Shown: positions 22,194-34,854 of the stretch, piece by piece
Layout of the letters: each line of letters starts with the position of its first letter
How positions within the stretch are numbered: the stretch's first letter is position 1
Assembly (NCBI GenBank): GCA_003313425.1
Contig: NHZP01000031.1
Location: 555,963-619,962, forward strand
Direction: 5' to 3'
Length of the DNA: 64,000 nt
Source: Pseudopyrenochaeta lycopersici
Taxonomy: Eukaryota; Ascomycota; Dothideomycetes; Pleosporales; Pseudopyrenochaetaceae
Notes under the pieces: model-generated
Databases searched by the model: none
Seen by the model: only the letters and a program-made list of their open reading frames with translations
Told to the model about the DNA's origin: nothing
Translations under genes and position numbers: made by a program

Positions 22194-22936
22194 TAACGTG
22201 TCCCACAAGCGAGCGCCGCGCACAAGCGAGCGCCGCACTCTACTAAGTTTAAGCACCTCTCTTATCTTAACGTATAATAGCTTAACGCTACGCTCTTTAA
22301 ATACCTTTAAATAAAGCAGATATCTAGCTTACTATCTTAGCTATTTATACGTATTAAATTAGTAGTAACTAGCCTGCTGTAGTAATCTTTAACGTGTCTA
22401 AAAGAATAATCTATTACTAACGCGCTAGGACTACTACTTAACGTAATTACTAGCCTAACTTAAGGAAGCTTACCTAGCTAGAAGAAGAGGTAATAGTTAA
22501 TTATATACTTAATCTAGATTAGTGTAGATTTCTGCTTACGTATATAGCTATACGTAATATAGCTAATAAGCTGCTATTAACGCGTAGTAGAGGTCTAGTT
22601 AGCATAAATTAGCTATCTATACCCTCTACATACTACTATACTTATTTTATCTACTATAGCCTCTTAATATTAGCTACTTCTCTCTTTTTAAGAAGGCGTA
22701 TAGCTGCTAGATAGAGAGCTTAGTTAAGGCCTATATTAACTATATTACTAAGCTTAAATTTCTACTTACCTTTAAAGCAGTATTTAATTAAGCTTTTACT
22801 ATAGTTAATATACGCTTAGAATTTTAAGGAGCAAGCCTTATTCCTCTCTAGCTAGACGTTATCTTATTAAGGCTAGATATCTAGCTGCATACGCTATTAC
22901 TAGTAGCTTAGTTAGGAGCTTAGGAAGGAGCTTAGC

Positions 22937-24297
22937 TACAGTACTAGGACAAAAGTTTGTTCGCGTCGCGCACGTGCCAGAACCTCAACACGCGAACGCG
23001 CAGAACTACTGCTTCTCTAACTTAATATAACTACATTAAAATAAGAGCTTTTAGCACAGAAATTAGTAGTAATTAAATATAGGAAGGTAAACTATTAGAA
23101 AGCTAGCGTAATTATATTCTAGCATAGAAAGAGGTAAGTATATAGACTAAAGAAATTATAGAGACTCTTAGCTATTTATAATACTGCGTTTAGAAGATAA
23201 TATAATAATAGGAAGCTACTACTAGTAATACCTCGCGCCCTTAGATAGGCTGTCTACCTATTTTAACTAGGCGTAATTATTATAAGCTACTTTACCTTAC
23301 TAGAAAGTTCCTAAAAACTAAGTACTATAAGCTCCTTAAAGAGGCTAGTATATAAGTAGCTAATAAAGCTACCCCCTATATATTAAAAAAGACTATTTAA
23401 CGTACTTTCTTTAAAGCTAGATTATATAAGTTTAGAGTAAAGTATAAACTAAAAATTAATAAAGCTATAGTAATTTTACGAATTAAAGTTTACTATAGAT
23501 TAGTATAGCTTTAATTAGTAGAGGATAGTATTTAGGTTTAGTAATAAGTACTTAATTATCTAAAGCTCTAGCTATAATATACTATAAGTATAGTAATTAC
23601 TTAATAAGAAATAAATATATAAAATAATAGATAAGGTTACTACTACTCGCTAATCTACTTATATAGTATAGGCGTTAATATAGATAACTATAAGGAGTTA
23701 TATTAGGCGTAGTCCTTTAGTAATTATAACTTATAATTTATTAATATAATATAAAAGCTATAGCGCGTAGAGTTATACTTAGGCCCTTAAGAAAGGCCTA
23801 TTACCTTAATATAGAGCTAGTAAGAGGGTTATATAAGATAACTTATATATCTATACTACTACTCTCTTAAAAGAGTAGTTAGAGGTTTATAGTGTATAAA
23901 TAGTTAACTTCTTACTATATTCTTTAAACCTTAACCTAATTAAATATCTCTAGTAAGTACTTAAATAGAAGGTTTATAAGCATTACCTTAAGTTTAATTA
24001 TATAAGAGAGTCTAAAGATAACTAAGATTACTTTAAAATAGAGTTATTAGAGGCGTAAGTAGCTATTCCTAACTTACTAATCTATAAGCTAATTACTAGT
24101 ATACTATACTACCTTAATACTATAAGACTTATATAGGGCTACTAGACTAAATATTAAGTATATTATAATTAATTTATGCTAAAAATTATCTAGTTTAGTC
24201 TATCCTACATAATGTTATAGTGCTTTAAAGTTAAGAGTTTAAGTAGTAATAGGGACGCTAACCTCCTTAGCGAACAGACTTTTGTCCTGTAACTATA
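22937..24297 (+). mobile_element. Tc1/mariner relic nested in the Fot1/pogo element, copy 2
   Basis: The ends form an imperfect inverted repeat (AGGACAAAAGT[T/C]TGTTCGC) bounded by TA. It sits inside the repetitive tail-coding region of the host element: AGGAGCTTAGCTA resumes as TAGGAGCTTAATT on the other side. Read through stops, the transposase DDE_3 block gives SLDLNLIKYL near 23925, preceded by the KEWLEVYSV-type stretch. It is strongly similar to copy 1 at 7240-8360. Stops fall at Trp and Gln positions. Confidence 0.75.
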
Positions 24298-24470
24298 GGA
24301 GCTTAATTAGGAGCTTAGCTAGGAGCTTAATTAGGAGCTTAGCTAGGAGCTTAATTAGGAGCTTAGCTAGGAGCTTAATTAGGAGCTTAACTAGGAGCTT
24401 AGCTAGGAGCTAAGTAAGGAGCTAAGTAAAGAGCCTAGTAAGGAGCTTAGTAAGGAGCTCTCTAGGAGCC
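24297..24470 (+). repeat. 12-bp minisatellite in the Fot1/pogo tail
   Basis: About fourteen units of the type AGGAGCTTAATT / AGGAGCTTAGCT, coding a four-residue repeat of the QEL[N/S] type before RIP decay. A few units also remain on the far side of the nested Tc1/mariner element (22905-22937). Confidence 0.8.
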
Positions 24471-25009
24471 TTAAACACTAAGAAACCTACGTAAGTTTAA
24501 GGCTTAATTAACTCTAATTAGTAATTGCGTTTAACAGTATAAGAGCTTATTACTAGCCTTAATTATTAAGGCGCTTAATTAGTTTATAAAGGAGACTATA
24601 GTAGAGGTATATATAGCTAAGCTAATAGAAGGTAGGATTAATAGCCTTAAGAAGGCTAATAAGGTAGTAACTTAATAAAAGCAGCGTAAGAGAAAGTAGA
24701 TTTAGAAGTAATGAGTCTTAATAAAGGGAGTTAGAGAGGATATAGTTACTTAATAAGAGGCTAATTAATAGATTAGGCGTAAAATGCGTTAAAGTAGGGA
24801 GTAATTAGGCCTTAGCAGCTGGGCTCTATCGCGCTGTAAAAGGTGCAGAGAGACTAGGTATAACTCGCGCATCTGTAAAAATGATACTATAGGTGCTACT
24901 TAAGCTTGCATATTAATATCTATACAGTACTTAAATTTATAGTTGAGCTGTACGCTGGTAGAGGTGCTCAAACTTAGTGGGGTGCGGCGCTCGCTTGTGG
25001 GACACGTTA

Positions 25010-25351
25010 GCTTATTACACTCACTCTTAGAATGTCTTATTTTAATGTAGGAAGTAATTTAGAGCATAAATTATATATCGCTAGCTTTAAAACTAAAAAT
25101 TGCATTTTATATTAAGGTAGAACTGCGCTATAAAGCGTAGAGTTGCGATTTTTAGGGGGACAAATCACGCCAGCCCACGTAGGTGGGATAATACTAAGGG
25201 TAATTTTCTTAGCCGCCAGCCGGCTTTGCCCTAATCAATTCATTCGTCGTCTTCCCTCTACTTACTATTGTTGTATTACGCATCCTGTCAAGATAAGAGT
25301 TTCAAGATCGTACGACCTCCAAATCACGAAGCTTCTCTCATCTTTAGCAGC
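25010..25351. other. Intergenic region upstream of the HET relic
   Basis: Mostly AT-rich. No gene recognised. From about 25200 composition becomes ordinary and it probably contains the old promoter of the HET gene. Confidence 0.4.
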
Positions 25352-26310
25352 ATGAACCACTTCCCTCAAAACCAAGATCTTGATGAATCTCAACTCTATG
25401 TATACGCCGACTTAGGTCCTCTTAATAAGATCCGACTTCTTAAGATTAACAATCATAACAGCTCTTCGCAGCTAGTCACATTCAGACTTTCCAATACCCC
25501 CGGTTACGAGGCACTCAGCTACTGCTGGGGAGAACCGGAGATGAGGAACAGATTCCGGATTGGAGATTCATGGCTCTTAATAACGCAGAATCTTGATAAA
25601 GCCTTGAGAATCATAGGGCCTCGCAAACCCAACTTGAGCCTGTTTCTTTAGATCGATCAAATTTGCATCAATCAGAAAAATAAAAATGAGCGCGCTCAGC
25701 AGGTTGAGATTATGAGCCAGATCTATCAATAGGCTGAAAGAACGACTATCTAGCTTAGGCTCGATGATAGAACATTTCAGCAAGTAGGGAGATTCCTGAT
25801 CAAAGTGAATAAGAATTGTGTTACCCAATTGCGAAATTTGAATACGGAAGAGCCAGAAGAGGTAGAAGACCTGCCACCTTTAGACGATCCTATTTGGGGA
25901 CATTTATCCAAAATTCTCCAGAGACCGTGGTTCAAGCGTGTATAGATAGTACAAGAACTGCTACTTTCACTTTCAGCGACTAGGAATTCTACCAAAATTC
26001 AAGTAGGACAAATAGAAGGAAGCTGGAGCGTCTTCATACTCGGTCTCGTCACCTTAAAGCACACCTACAGTAAGCTTTACTCGGGCTGGCGGAGGAGTTC
26101 AAATACGGCTTCCCTCTCCCGATTGGTCTCCGTCCCAATTATTCAACGAATAAGACCTTATCACAGTTATACCAAGATCTTGCTCAATACCTCATGCCAA
26201 CTCTCAAAGCCTCAGCGTTCTTGCATCTGTACAGCATCAAACGGAGGAAACAGAACTCTTTAAGGATAACGGCATTCTGAGCTTGCCAAACGATAGTTTT
26301 CCATCCTGGG
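25352..26310 (+). pseudogene. HET-domain (heterokaryon incompatibility) gene, N-terminal part, RIP-broken
   Basis: Start ATG at 25352 (MNHFPQNQDLDES). The three signature blocks of the HET domain are in one frame: GYEALSYCWGEPE near 25505, IDQICINQKN near 25652, and RPWFKRV-stop-IVQE near 25922. The stops at 25649, at the Trp of the LWID-type block, at two sites near 25730-25755, and in RV(W)IVQE fall where the family has Trp or Gln, i.e. TGG or CAG changed to TAG. This is the expected result of RIP. The frame continues weakly to about 26310, with no recognisable C-terminal region. In life such proteins trigger cell death on fusion of incompatible hyphae. Confidence 0.85.
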
Positions 26311-26339
26311 TACCTTATTAGGAAGCTAAATATTTTACA

Positions 26340-27085
26340 CATTATGCACTCATTAATTGCGACCTCTTCGATGCAGCCAATAGATAGCTACAGCAGCTAC
26401 GTAATACTTACGTTTAATACTTACTACGTAGAAAGGAATATTATTACCCTCTATATACCTCCTTATACGTCTTATAAGCTACAGCCTTTTAATATTAGTT
26501 ACTTCTTACTTCTTAAGATAGCGTATAAATAAGTAATAGATAGGCTTACGCGCTAATAAGTATAGTTTATTAATAAGGACAAATTTCTTTATATATCTAC
26601 GTATGTATATAACTATTTTCTTAGCCTTAAATATCTTTAGAGGCTTTTAAGTAATAGGCTTAGTCTTATTTTATCTTAAATATATTCTATTAATATTAAT
26701 AGTTATTTATATACTATCTCTTTTATAGATAGTAGCTATAGCTAAAGCTATTTAGATAATAAAAACGCTTTATACTACTAATTAACTTAATTAATAAGCC
26801 TACCTTATAATTAGCTTCTTTAATATTAATTATAGAGCCCCTTAAGTAAGGCTCTTACTTAGCTTATTAAAAGCTGTTAGCTAGCTATAAACTTAGCTAT
26901 AATCTTAGTAGAAGAAAATAGTAAACTTTATACTTTAAACACGCGTTTATATTATAGGAAGAATAAATAGTAATAATATATTATAGCTAGAGGTCCTTTA
27001 TAAGTTAAGGTAAGTTACGCGTTAGCTATAGCTACTAAAATAGCCTTAAACTTAAAAGTAGAAGAGGAGGCTTCTGTAAAGAATC
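26340..27085 (+). pseudogene. Pogo-type transposase fragment (C-terminal part)
   Basis: The short frame at 26344-26532 ends with TLYIPPYTSYKLQPFNISYF, the decayed form of the PPHTSHxLQPLDVxxF block of pogo/Fot1 DDE domains. The next part, 26690-27085, is homologous to the interior of the TA-flanked element at 5965-7099. Ends of the element were not identified here. Confidence 0.65.
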
Positions 27086-27197
27086 TTAAAAGCTATTAGT
27101 AAAGATAACTAATAAGATTATAAGGTTAGTTCTCTAGGATAGAGTAAGGGACTAGATAGAAGGGGGGTTTAATACTAAGATAGTAAGAGGGCGCTTC

Positions 27198-27464
27198 TGT
27201 AAAGAGTACTAAGGGTTAAGAATAATTAGTATTACTATTACTATACTATAGAGTATAATATTAAGTTAAATATACTAAACTATAAGGGTTTATTATAGTA
27301 ATCTATATACATAGAAGTTATGCATGTTGCTTAGTGTGCTCGGTGTGCTCAGTGTTACTGATCAGACTGATTAACTGAGCACGTCACGTGACTTCGGTTG
27401 TTGGTCCAATACTTGTGAGATCCAGTTGGGGCCGCTGGGACAGGGTCCCAGCAGGATCGTAACA
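27198..27464 (-). repeat. Candidate solo LTR
   Basis: On the minus strand it begins TGTTACGATCC and ends CTCTTTACA, 267 bp, with GC-rich left and AT-rich right parts as in many Gypsy LTRs. No target duplication or second copy is visible in the window, so this is tentative. Confidence 0.4.
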
Positions 27465-28861
27465 CTAACCTCCTCTTTATTAGTTAATAACAGGGCATCT
27501 CGTATGCGTATAGAGGGACTTAAGATATAGTTTCTAGACCTAGCAGGACGTCTAGGTCTACAACGAGAGGGTCTTAGGGATGTATCACGACTAATTAATA
27601 ATGGTATGGAGGATGGCTAAGATGATAATGCAGGCGTTAGTGTCAAGGGCGACGGCGAGGTAGGAGACTCTTCTATGCCTATTAAGCTAGCTTAGGCATG
27701 CATAAGAGCCTATTTACCAGCTAGACGAGCAGTCGTAACTGCACTAAGTGCATGGAGCCCAGTTAGCAGAGTCGTGGGTGCATTGTGTGGGGCATCCATG
27801 AGACGAGGTGTTCCGAAACTAATTTCCCGCAATCCAGGTTCCTCGCCTAGCGCAGAACGGAAAATTGTAATAATAACCAGGAAGATACTTTTAATGCAGT
27901 ACAATTGATTGCAACTATCAGCGGCAACAACTTAGTAACTAGTTGTAGAGAAATACGCGTAAATAGTACTAATTTAATGGTAAAAACGGTGTCCTGAGAG
28001 CAAAAAATAATAAACCGGGTAATTACCAGACGTTCCCTAAGGGGGTCCCGTCTTGGCGCGTGCGCAGGGCTAACCCTGAATAGGTAACGTCGCGTGAAAA
28101 CCGGACTACCCGCAACCGGGTTAGTGGGGTGCTGCTGACACAAGCTAGAATCGTCTAGGAAAGGCTTTGGTTAAGCGAGACAGGGGCTGACGTGGGATTT
28201 AAGTCTCGCCGTGTGCAAAATTCGGAAGCTGCAAGTGCAAGCGACTGTATACGGCCAATGTCTCACTTTTGCTGTCAAGAATGTCAGTGATTGAACCTGC
28301 AGGCTAAGTCGTCGGGCGTGCCGACGATCTTAGGTTGTGCTTGCATTCCCCTGCTAAACCGGCGGGTTTCATTTGGCAATGATCCAACTTGAAGGCAAGT
28401 CAGCCGAAGTTAGCCCGGCACACCCAGAGTGCCAAGAGGACCGCTTATCTAGCAAGTGGCTTGGCTTCAACAGAATTCACAGAAACGCCAGGATTGCCAC
28501 TATCGGTAATTCACCGATGCGGGCTCAACGCCGATTTTTTGCTGCTGGACTAGTTTCGGTCTCAGCAGCCATTGGTCGGGCTAGCCGTTTCCCCACAAGC
28601 CCAAGACCCCAAGAGCCCAGATTCAGGTATCCGGGGATTTTGCTTGGTGTTCTGACGTCTCGTGATTGTGCCACTCTATTATCGCGGGGAAGATTCTGGG
28701 GTAACTCGCATGGCTAGTCTGCGTAGCCCTGCTGCAATAGAGTCTTCTAAGAACGATCCCAAGCCACTTTGTCGGGACAAGATATCCAACCCGGATACTT
28801 TGTTTCTTTGCCTAGGCTTGGACGGCGCCAGAGCTTTTGGGCAAAACCGCCGACGTCACGC
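27465..28861. other. Intergenic DNA upstream of the MFS gene
   Basis: Ordinary composition from about 27640 on. Several short frames overlap on both strands without known domains. I see no gene. Confidence 0.4.
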
Positions 28862-28868
28862 GTATAAA
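28862..28868 (+). promoter_or_regulatory. TATA box of the MFS gene
   Basis: TATAAAT, 103 bp before the chosen ATG at 28971, in a region of otherwise balanced composition. Confidence 0.5.
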
Positions 28869-28970
28869 TCATTGATATCATACTGTCTGGTCTTTGGAAC
28901 CTGTCTGTCGGTAGCTTTCGTAAACAGTCCCCTGCGCCCGACAACACATCTCAATATACTGGCTGGAAAA

Positions 28971-30753
28971 ATGGCTCCTATCGATCATGCCTCCGCTCAA
29001 GCCGAAGACAATCCCCTCCACACCGATAGCAAAGACACTTCTGTCCCGCACACGAACCACATCGAACGCTTTCAAACAAACGAACATGACGTTTCAATGG
29101 CGAAGGTACTTCTGGAGGCGAAGGTCGATGAGTTTGGTGCTCGTAGCAAGACCAGCCCCGAAGAAATCGCTCTGGTGAAGAAGCTCGATCGCACCATCCT
29201 CGTAAGATCAGAACTCCGATTATATTTTAGAAAACTGACTCAAGTGATGGTAGCCCATGCTCTGGATCATGTACTTGTAAGACTCCGAAGAATGCTTTGT
29301 AAGTAGAAGTACACTAACTTTGACGAAGCTTCAATTTTCTTGACCGAAACGCCCTCGTCAATGCCAAACTCAACTCGCTTGAAAAAGACTTAGGACTTGT
29401 CGGTACCCAATACAACACATTGATCTCTATCTTGTTTGTTGGGTATATAGCGGGACAGATCCCTTCAAACATGATTCTCAGCCGTGTTAGACCGTCATGG
29501 TATTTAGGAGGTACGTTCAGATCTTAGATGTGACCCCAATCAAGCTAAGCGTCACAAGGTTTCTGTATGGCTTGGTCCATCGTCTGTCTTCTGACATACC
29601 TAGCCAGTAGCTATGGCGGTATGCTGGCGTGTCGGTTTTTACTCGGCGTCACCGAGGCTCCTGTGAGTAGTTGAAGCACACTAATGTGTTCAAGCCACCT
29701 AACTGATAACGATTGTCAGTTCTACCCGGGTGCCCTTTTCCTCTTGGCACTTTTCTACACCAAAAAAGAGGTTGCGACGAGAATGGCGATCTTCTACACT
29801 GGTAATATGCTGGCTTCTAGTTTCGCTGGACTCATTGCTGCTGGTGTCTTTGCTGGACTCGATGGTGTCCGCGGCCTTGCAGGATGGCGTTGGTATGTTT
29901 ATACTATTAGGTGTATATTTCTCAGATTAGAACACTGATCACTCGAGCGTATAGGCTATTTATCATCCAGGGTGCTTTGTCTATGGGTGTTGCCCTTGTC
30001 GCCTTCTTCCTCCTGCCCGATCATCCTCTCCATACTCGTTGGCTCAGTCCTGAGCAGCGACAGTTGGCTCACAACCGTATCGCTGCCGACACTACTCAGC
30101 GCGAAGAGGCCACCAGCGTCTGGGTGGGTCTGCGCCAGGCTGTAGTCGACTGGCGTACCTGGATCTTCTGCTTGATGTACAACACACACGTATCATCCGT
30201 CAGTTTCCAGAGCTTCCTGCCAACGGTTGTACGTACACTTGGATACAACACCACCACGACACTAGCCCTGACTTGCCCTCCATACCTACTTGCTGCTATC
30301 ATGGCCGTCGTTATGTCATTAACCTCAGGTCGTTACAATGAGAGAACGTGGCATATAACTATCTGTAAGTTCATCATTATTGTGGGCTTCATCATACCTG
30401 CTATTACTACGAATATTGCCGCACGAATGGTGGCTATCTTCATGTTTGTAACATTCTCTTTTGGTATCAACAACATCATGCTCGGATGGATCTCCGCAAC
30501 ACTTGGCCAGACTCCTGAGAAAAAGGCTGTCTCTCTAGCACTCTGCAACTCCATTGGTAACTTAGCAAGTGTTTACACACCCTACTTGTGGCCGTCTTCA
30601 GATAACCCGCGCTTCCTGAAGGCCTGGATGGCTAGCATTGGTTTCTCAATAGTGGCAGTTATTGGAGTTTGGATCATGAGGCTGAGTTTGCAATACCGCA
30701 ACAAGAAGCTCCGGCAAGAACACCCGGAAACTACAGTATTCTATGTATACTGA
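28971..30753 (+). CDS. MFS transporter, Dal5 / anion:cation symporter family, 503 aa, six exons
   Basis: Exons: 28971-29201, 29254-29276, 29329-29510, 29559-29662, 29720-29892, 29955-30753; they sum to 1,512 bp, a whole number of codons ending in TGA. Exon 2 is only 23 nt. Splicing gives the family blocks in order: FNFLDRNALVNAKL after the first membrane segment, GYIAGQIPSNMILSRVRPS, FLLGVTEAPFYPGALFL, GWRWLFIIQG, and LASVYTPYLWP near the C-terminus. About twelve membrane segments are expected in the plasma membrane. Known relatives carry allantoate, nicotinate, pantothenate or small organic anions; the substrate here cannot be read from sequence. The start fits a cytosolic acidic N-terminus and a TATA box upstream. 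It is intact, with normal codon use, and stands alone among decayed repeats. Confidence 0.92.
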
Positions 30754-31860
30754 AGAACGGGATCTTACCATCTCTTATAATCAGACAAGATTAAGCCGTT
30801 TTTATTAGATTGAGAGTGGTGTTAACTATGATGTTCAGTGTTTGCTTAATTATGGTTCTCGAGGTACTATGGATTACGGCCGTTAAGGAAAGCGTAAATG
30901 CGTCCAGCTACAACTACAAGCCTACAAATGGGCAAGAGTATATATTTGAGGGACGCTGTTATACGAGTGTGAAAAGTAAAGTGCACTAACAATATCTATT
31001 ATGCCAGATATAGTGCCATGCTCCACTGTCCAGCAACTCCGACAAGGTTGAATGATGGAAGATGCGTTAATTTAGAGTAGAACTGTCGATATGTAAATAT
31101 TTACTTACAAGACCATATACTTATGTCTGTTACTACCAAATATCCTTGTGGTTGCCTCTAGGTTGATACCATCAGCAAAGTAGCGTGTTTTGATGTGACG
31201 TTATTAGCCTCGAAACGAGTTTAGCATTGCGCCACGTCACCCTGCTCAACCAGTGGCCCCAATAATCAAATAATTGAATTTTGAGGGGCGATTCAGATTC
31301 AATTCAATTCATCCTAGGCTGATTCAGATTCAGAATTCTGATTCAAATTAGCTTAGTAACACAGCCCTAAGGAGTGCTAAGTCTTACCTATTATATATTT
31401 TTAGATGCTTCTTTCTCTTCTAGCTCCTCTAGAAGCTCTGCCCCCTACTTACTAATAATCCTACTCTTTGCCTACAACTTTAAACATTCTCTGCGCTTAA
31501 TTACCTCCGCACTAAGCTTAAATCTTAAGAAAGAGATAGTTCTTTAAGCTACTAAGAACACTCTCTTAGGCTTAGCTAACATAAGTAGTATAGATAATAT
31601 ATTAATTACTATAGGTGTAAGAGAAGGGTAAATTTAAGCACTTTCTAGATCTAACTACTAGTTAAGAGCTGTAGTCCTTTAGTTAAGAGCTAGCAGCAGA
31701 TCACCCTCTATAAAGCGACGAAATTCGTCCTTTAAGAGAGCTTGTTATATATCCTCCCTTTCCTATAAGTTGTATGCGTCTAGTTCTTTATTGTTAGTAT
31801 TAATAATAGGTAGCTCTATAGATTACTTATCCTTATATCTCTCTTCCTATAGAGCCTACT
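30754..31860. other. 3' flank of the MFS gene, then AT-rich DNA
   Basis: 31260-31350 holds several GATTCA-type repeats, partly inverted around a GAATTC. From about 31380 the DNA is RIP-type and pyrimidine-rich. No gene recognised. Confidence 0.4.
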
Positions 31861-31900
31861 TAGGTATTCAGTTTGGGAATGCCCCTATATTCCAAAACTA
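31861..31900. other. Second copy of the hairpin motif
   Basis: TAGGTATTC, then AGTTTGGGAAT (31870-31880), an 8-base loop, ATTCCAAAACT (31889-31899): a 10/11 stem. The stem sequence differs from the copy at 10073-10099 at compensating places. A Gypsy LTR begins two bases later, so whatever followed is lost. Confidence 0.55.
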
Positions 31901-31901
31901 A

Positions 31902-32760
31902 TGTTACGAACAGAAGTAGGAAGGGCGGCGGTTATGAGGATGTGGGAGGAGACACGGACGACTAACGAGGAGGCCGAGCCTCTAAACTAACTAATAACGC
32001 TAGGGTCACGTAATCCTAGAAAACCTACGCTAAGACAGACTATATCCTATAGGATAGGGATAAACCTAGAAAACCTAGAGGAGGCCTTATAGGAATCCTA
32101 TAAGATAATTATATATATAGACTTATATAATATAGCCCTATAGCATATTATAATTAACTTAAGATAATCTATTAGTATACTACTACCTAATACTTCTATA
32201 TTTAACCTACCTAATACTATGTATCTATAAAATACTCTAAGGAGCCTAACTAGTTAATACTAGTTACCTTATATTATAACTACTTAACTAGATCTTTAAT
32301 ATTTTAATTACCCTTAAGATAAGTAGGACTAGTAAATAGGTAGCTACCTCTAACTTTTTAACTATAACTACTGAAAGTTATCTAATTAGTAAGCCTACTA
32401 TATTTAGTAGTAACTAATAATACCTTAAAGGATAGTTACTCTAACTTAACTTATACTTCTACTTCTATAAGAATATTAATAAAAGTAATAAAGTACTTAT
32501 TATAATAACTTACTTTATAAGTAAAGTACTAGATTAGGTTACGCTATAACTAGAATAATATATAAATTAAAGAATTATTAACGTAGATAATATAAAGATA
32601 TTTAAAGTCTAAGATAAGTTTAAAAAATATATCTAGTAAATCTTTAGAATATAGACTAAGAAAGTTATAGTAGAATAATATATATAGGAACTAAAATAAT
32701 ATACCTCTATTACTAACTATACTAATAAGTTTAAATAATACTATTGTAGAGTTAATAAGG
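31902..32760 (+). pseudogene. Gypsy LTR and gag start, relic copy 1
   Basis: Begins TGTTACGAACAG and aligns with the unit at 33222 onwards for about 850 bp, through the LTR and into gag-like decayed sequence. It breaks off near 32760 into unrelated sequence (32761-33206, nothing recognised). LTR right end not resolved. Confidence 0.6.
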
Positions 32761-33221
32761 TAGTTCAGCACAATCCCGCAGTTCTAGTGTTGTGAATAAG
32801 AGGTAACGTTAGAATCAAACGTACGTGAATAACAGGAGCAGCCCTGCCTATGCAGTCTACTAGAAACGAAGGTAAGTATAGAGCCTGATTAAAAGTAATA
32901 AATAAAATAGTCTAAAATCTCATTTAATTAACATAGCTAATGCACTAGCTACTTTATAAAATCCTAGTTTTAAAGTAAATTATTATAGTATATAGTATAT
33001 AGTGCATAAGGTTTAGTGCATAATATTAAGATCTCTCGCATCTCTAAGTCTTATTACTAAATTTTACTAATAAAGGAAACCTATTATTACCTAATTACCT
33101 AGGTACCCTATATAATAGTATAAACCTTCCCTACTTTAAGCTTAGTCCTATTAAGCTTATAAATCCTACTTATTATTTCTCCTCTTTATAAGTAGAACTA
33201 TTAGTAGGAGGAGAAGAGAGT

Positions 33222-34850
33222 GTTACGAACAGGAAGTAGGAAGCGGCGGTTATGAGGATGTGGGAGGAGGCACGGACGACCAACAAAGAGGCCGAGCCTC
33301 TAAACTAACTGATAACGCCAGAGTTACGTGATCCTAGGAAACCCACGCCAAGACGGACTATGTCCTATAAGACAGAGACAAACCTAGAAATCCTAGAGGG
33401 GGCCTTATAGGAATCCTATAAGATAATTATGTATATAGACTTGCATAATGTGGCCCTATAGCATATTATAATTAACTTAAGATAATCTATAAGTATACTA
33501 CTATCTAATACTTCTACCTTTAATCTACTAGGTATTGCATATCTATAGAATACTCTAAAGATACTAACTAGTTAACACTAGTTACTTTATATTATAACTA
33601 CTTAATTAGATCTTTAATATTTTAATTACCCTTAAGATAAGCAGCCCTAGCGAATACATAGCTACTCCTAACTTTTTAACTGTAACAACTAAAGGTCGCC
33701 TAATTAGTAAACTTACTACGTTTAGCAGTAACTAATAACACCTTAAAGGATAGTTACTCTAACTTAACCTATACTTTTACCTCTATAAAGATATTACTAA
33801 AAGTAATAAAGTACTTATTATAATTACTTACCTTACAGGTAAGGCGCTAGATTAGGTTACGCTGTAATTAGAATAGTATATAGACTAGGAAGTTATTAAC
33901 GCAGATAACACAGAAATATTTAAGGACTAGGATAAGTTTAAAAAGTATATCTAATAAATCTTTAGAATGCAGACTAAGAAAGTCGCGGCGGAAAAATATA
34001 TATAGGAACTTAAGTAACACACCTCTGTTACTAACTATACTAATAAGTTTAAATAATACTCTATAATTATTAGATAGCATAATAAGGCTCTTAAATAAAT
34101 ATTCTAATAGGGCCTAAAACTACAGGTTAAGGAGGAACTTATAAGAATAAGATACGTTATTAAAGACCTTAATAATCTAATTAATAACTATATAAGAATT
34201 AATAATAACCTATATAAGTTAAACTAGGAACTATAGAGCTATAGAAAAGGAAGAATAAACTACACAGGTAAATAGAAAGGCTATATTTACTACCTAAGGA
34301 ATACTTATACTACTAGCTACTATACTTCTAATAAACTAGAACTAATATATCTAGATAACGTTAATAAGAAGTAAAGGAATAGGAAGGTAGGAAACTAAAA
34401 GATAGACGTAAAGAAGTTAAAAGGGAATTACTATAATTATATAAAGAAAGGATACTTTATAAAGAATTATAGGCAAAAGAATGGGGTTACCTAACTTAAA
34501 GTTAATATAATTAAAAACTTTAATAATACCTAATTTAGGGACTAGAAGGTAGTTACTATACCTAACTATAGTACTAGACCCTTATTACTACTATAGTAGG
34601 ATAATAACTAGATTATAGGAACCTATAGACAGGTTCCCCTAAATACTTAGGAGATTAACTAGAATAATAAGGCTCTAGTAGAACTACACCTAGGAACCTT
34701 AGTTAACTAGGACTAACTACTACCTATAGAAAGTATTAAGGAAGTATAAGTACTAGATAATAAAATACAGAGAATATAGGGTATACTAGTACTATAGAAA
34801 ATACATAGTAAGAAATATATATACATGTAATGCTAGGACTAAAAAATAAA
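33222..34850 (+). pseudogene. Gypsy LTR and gag, relic copy 2
   Basis: Starts TGTTACGAACAGG directly after a polypurine run (33207-33221, aggaggagaagagag), so this LTR once closed an upstream element and was then followed by another internal region, a tandem arrangement. Read through stops, 33540-34500 resembles a Gypsy gag (blocks like FKKYIQ and LYKLNQEL). It ends in a decayed knuckle YYNYIKKGYFIKNY near 34431, where Y replaces C by G-to-A change. RIP decay is heavy. No pol recognised after 34560. Confidence 0.65.
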
Positions 34851-34854
34851 GTGT

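Larger units (their letters stand above)
22196..25007 (+). mobile_element. Fot1/pogo element, internally deleted, RIP-decayed
   Basis: Inverted repeats of about 47 bp begin ACGTGTCCCACAAGCGAGCG (left) and mirror at the right end, with TA duplications at 22194-22195 and 25008-25009. The left repeat carries an extra internal copy of ACAAGCGAGCGCCGC. Read through stops it encodes: a CENP-B-like helix-turn-helix (LDxRxFPPTYIAIRxMANKL and SGGPVSINWLS), the last part of a DDE domain (HITKL-type and FLPxFKxxFNQ blocks near 22740-22800), a repeat-rich tail, and a CCHC-like knuckle CKRC...C near 24834-24885. The catalytic core between these blocks is missing, so it is non-autonomous. A Tc1/mariner element is nested inside. 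Confidence 0.8.
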
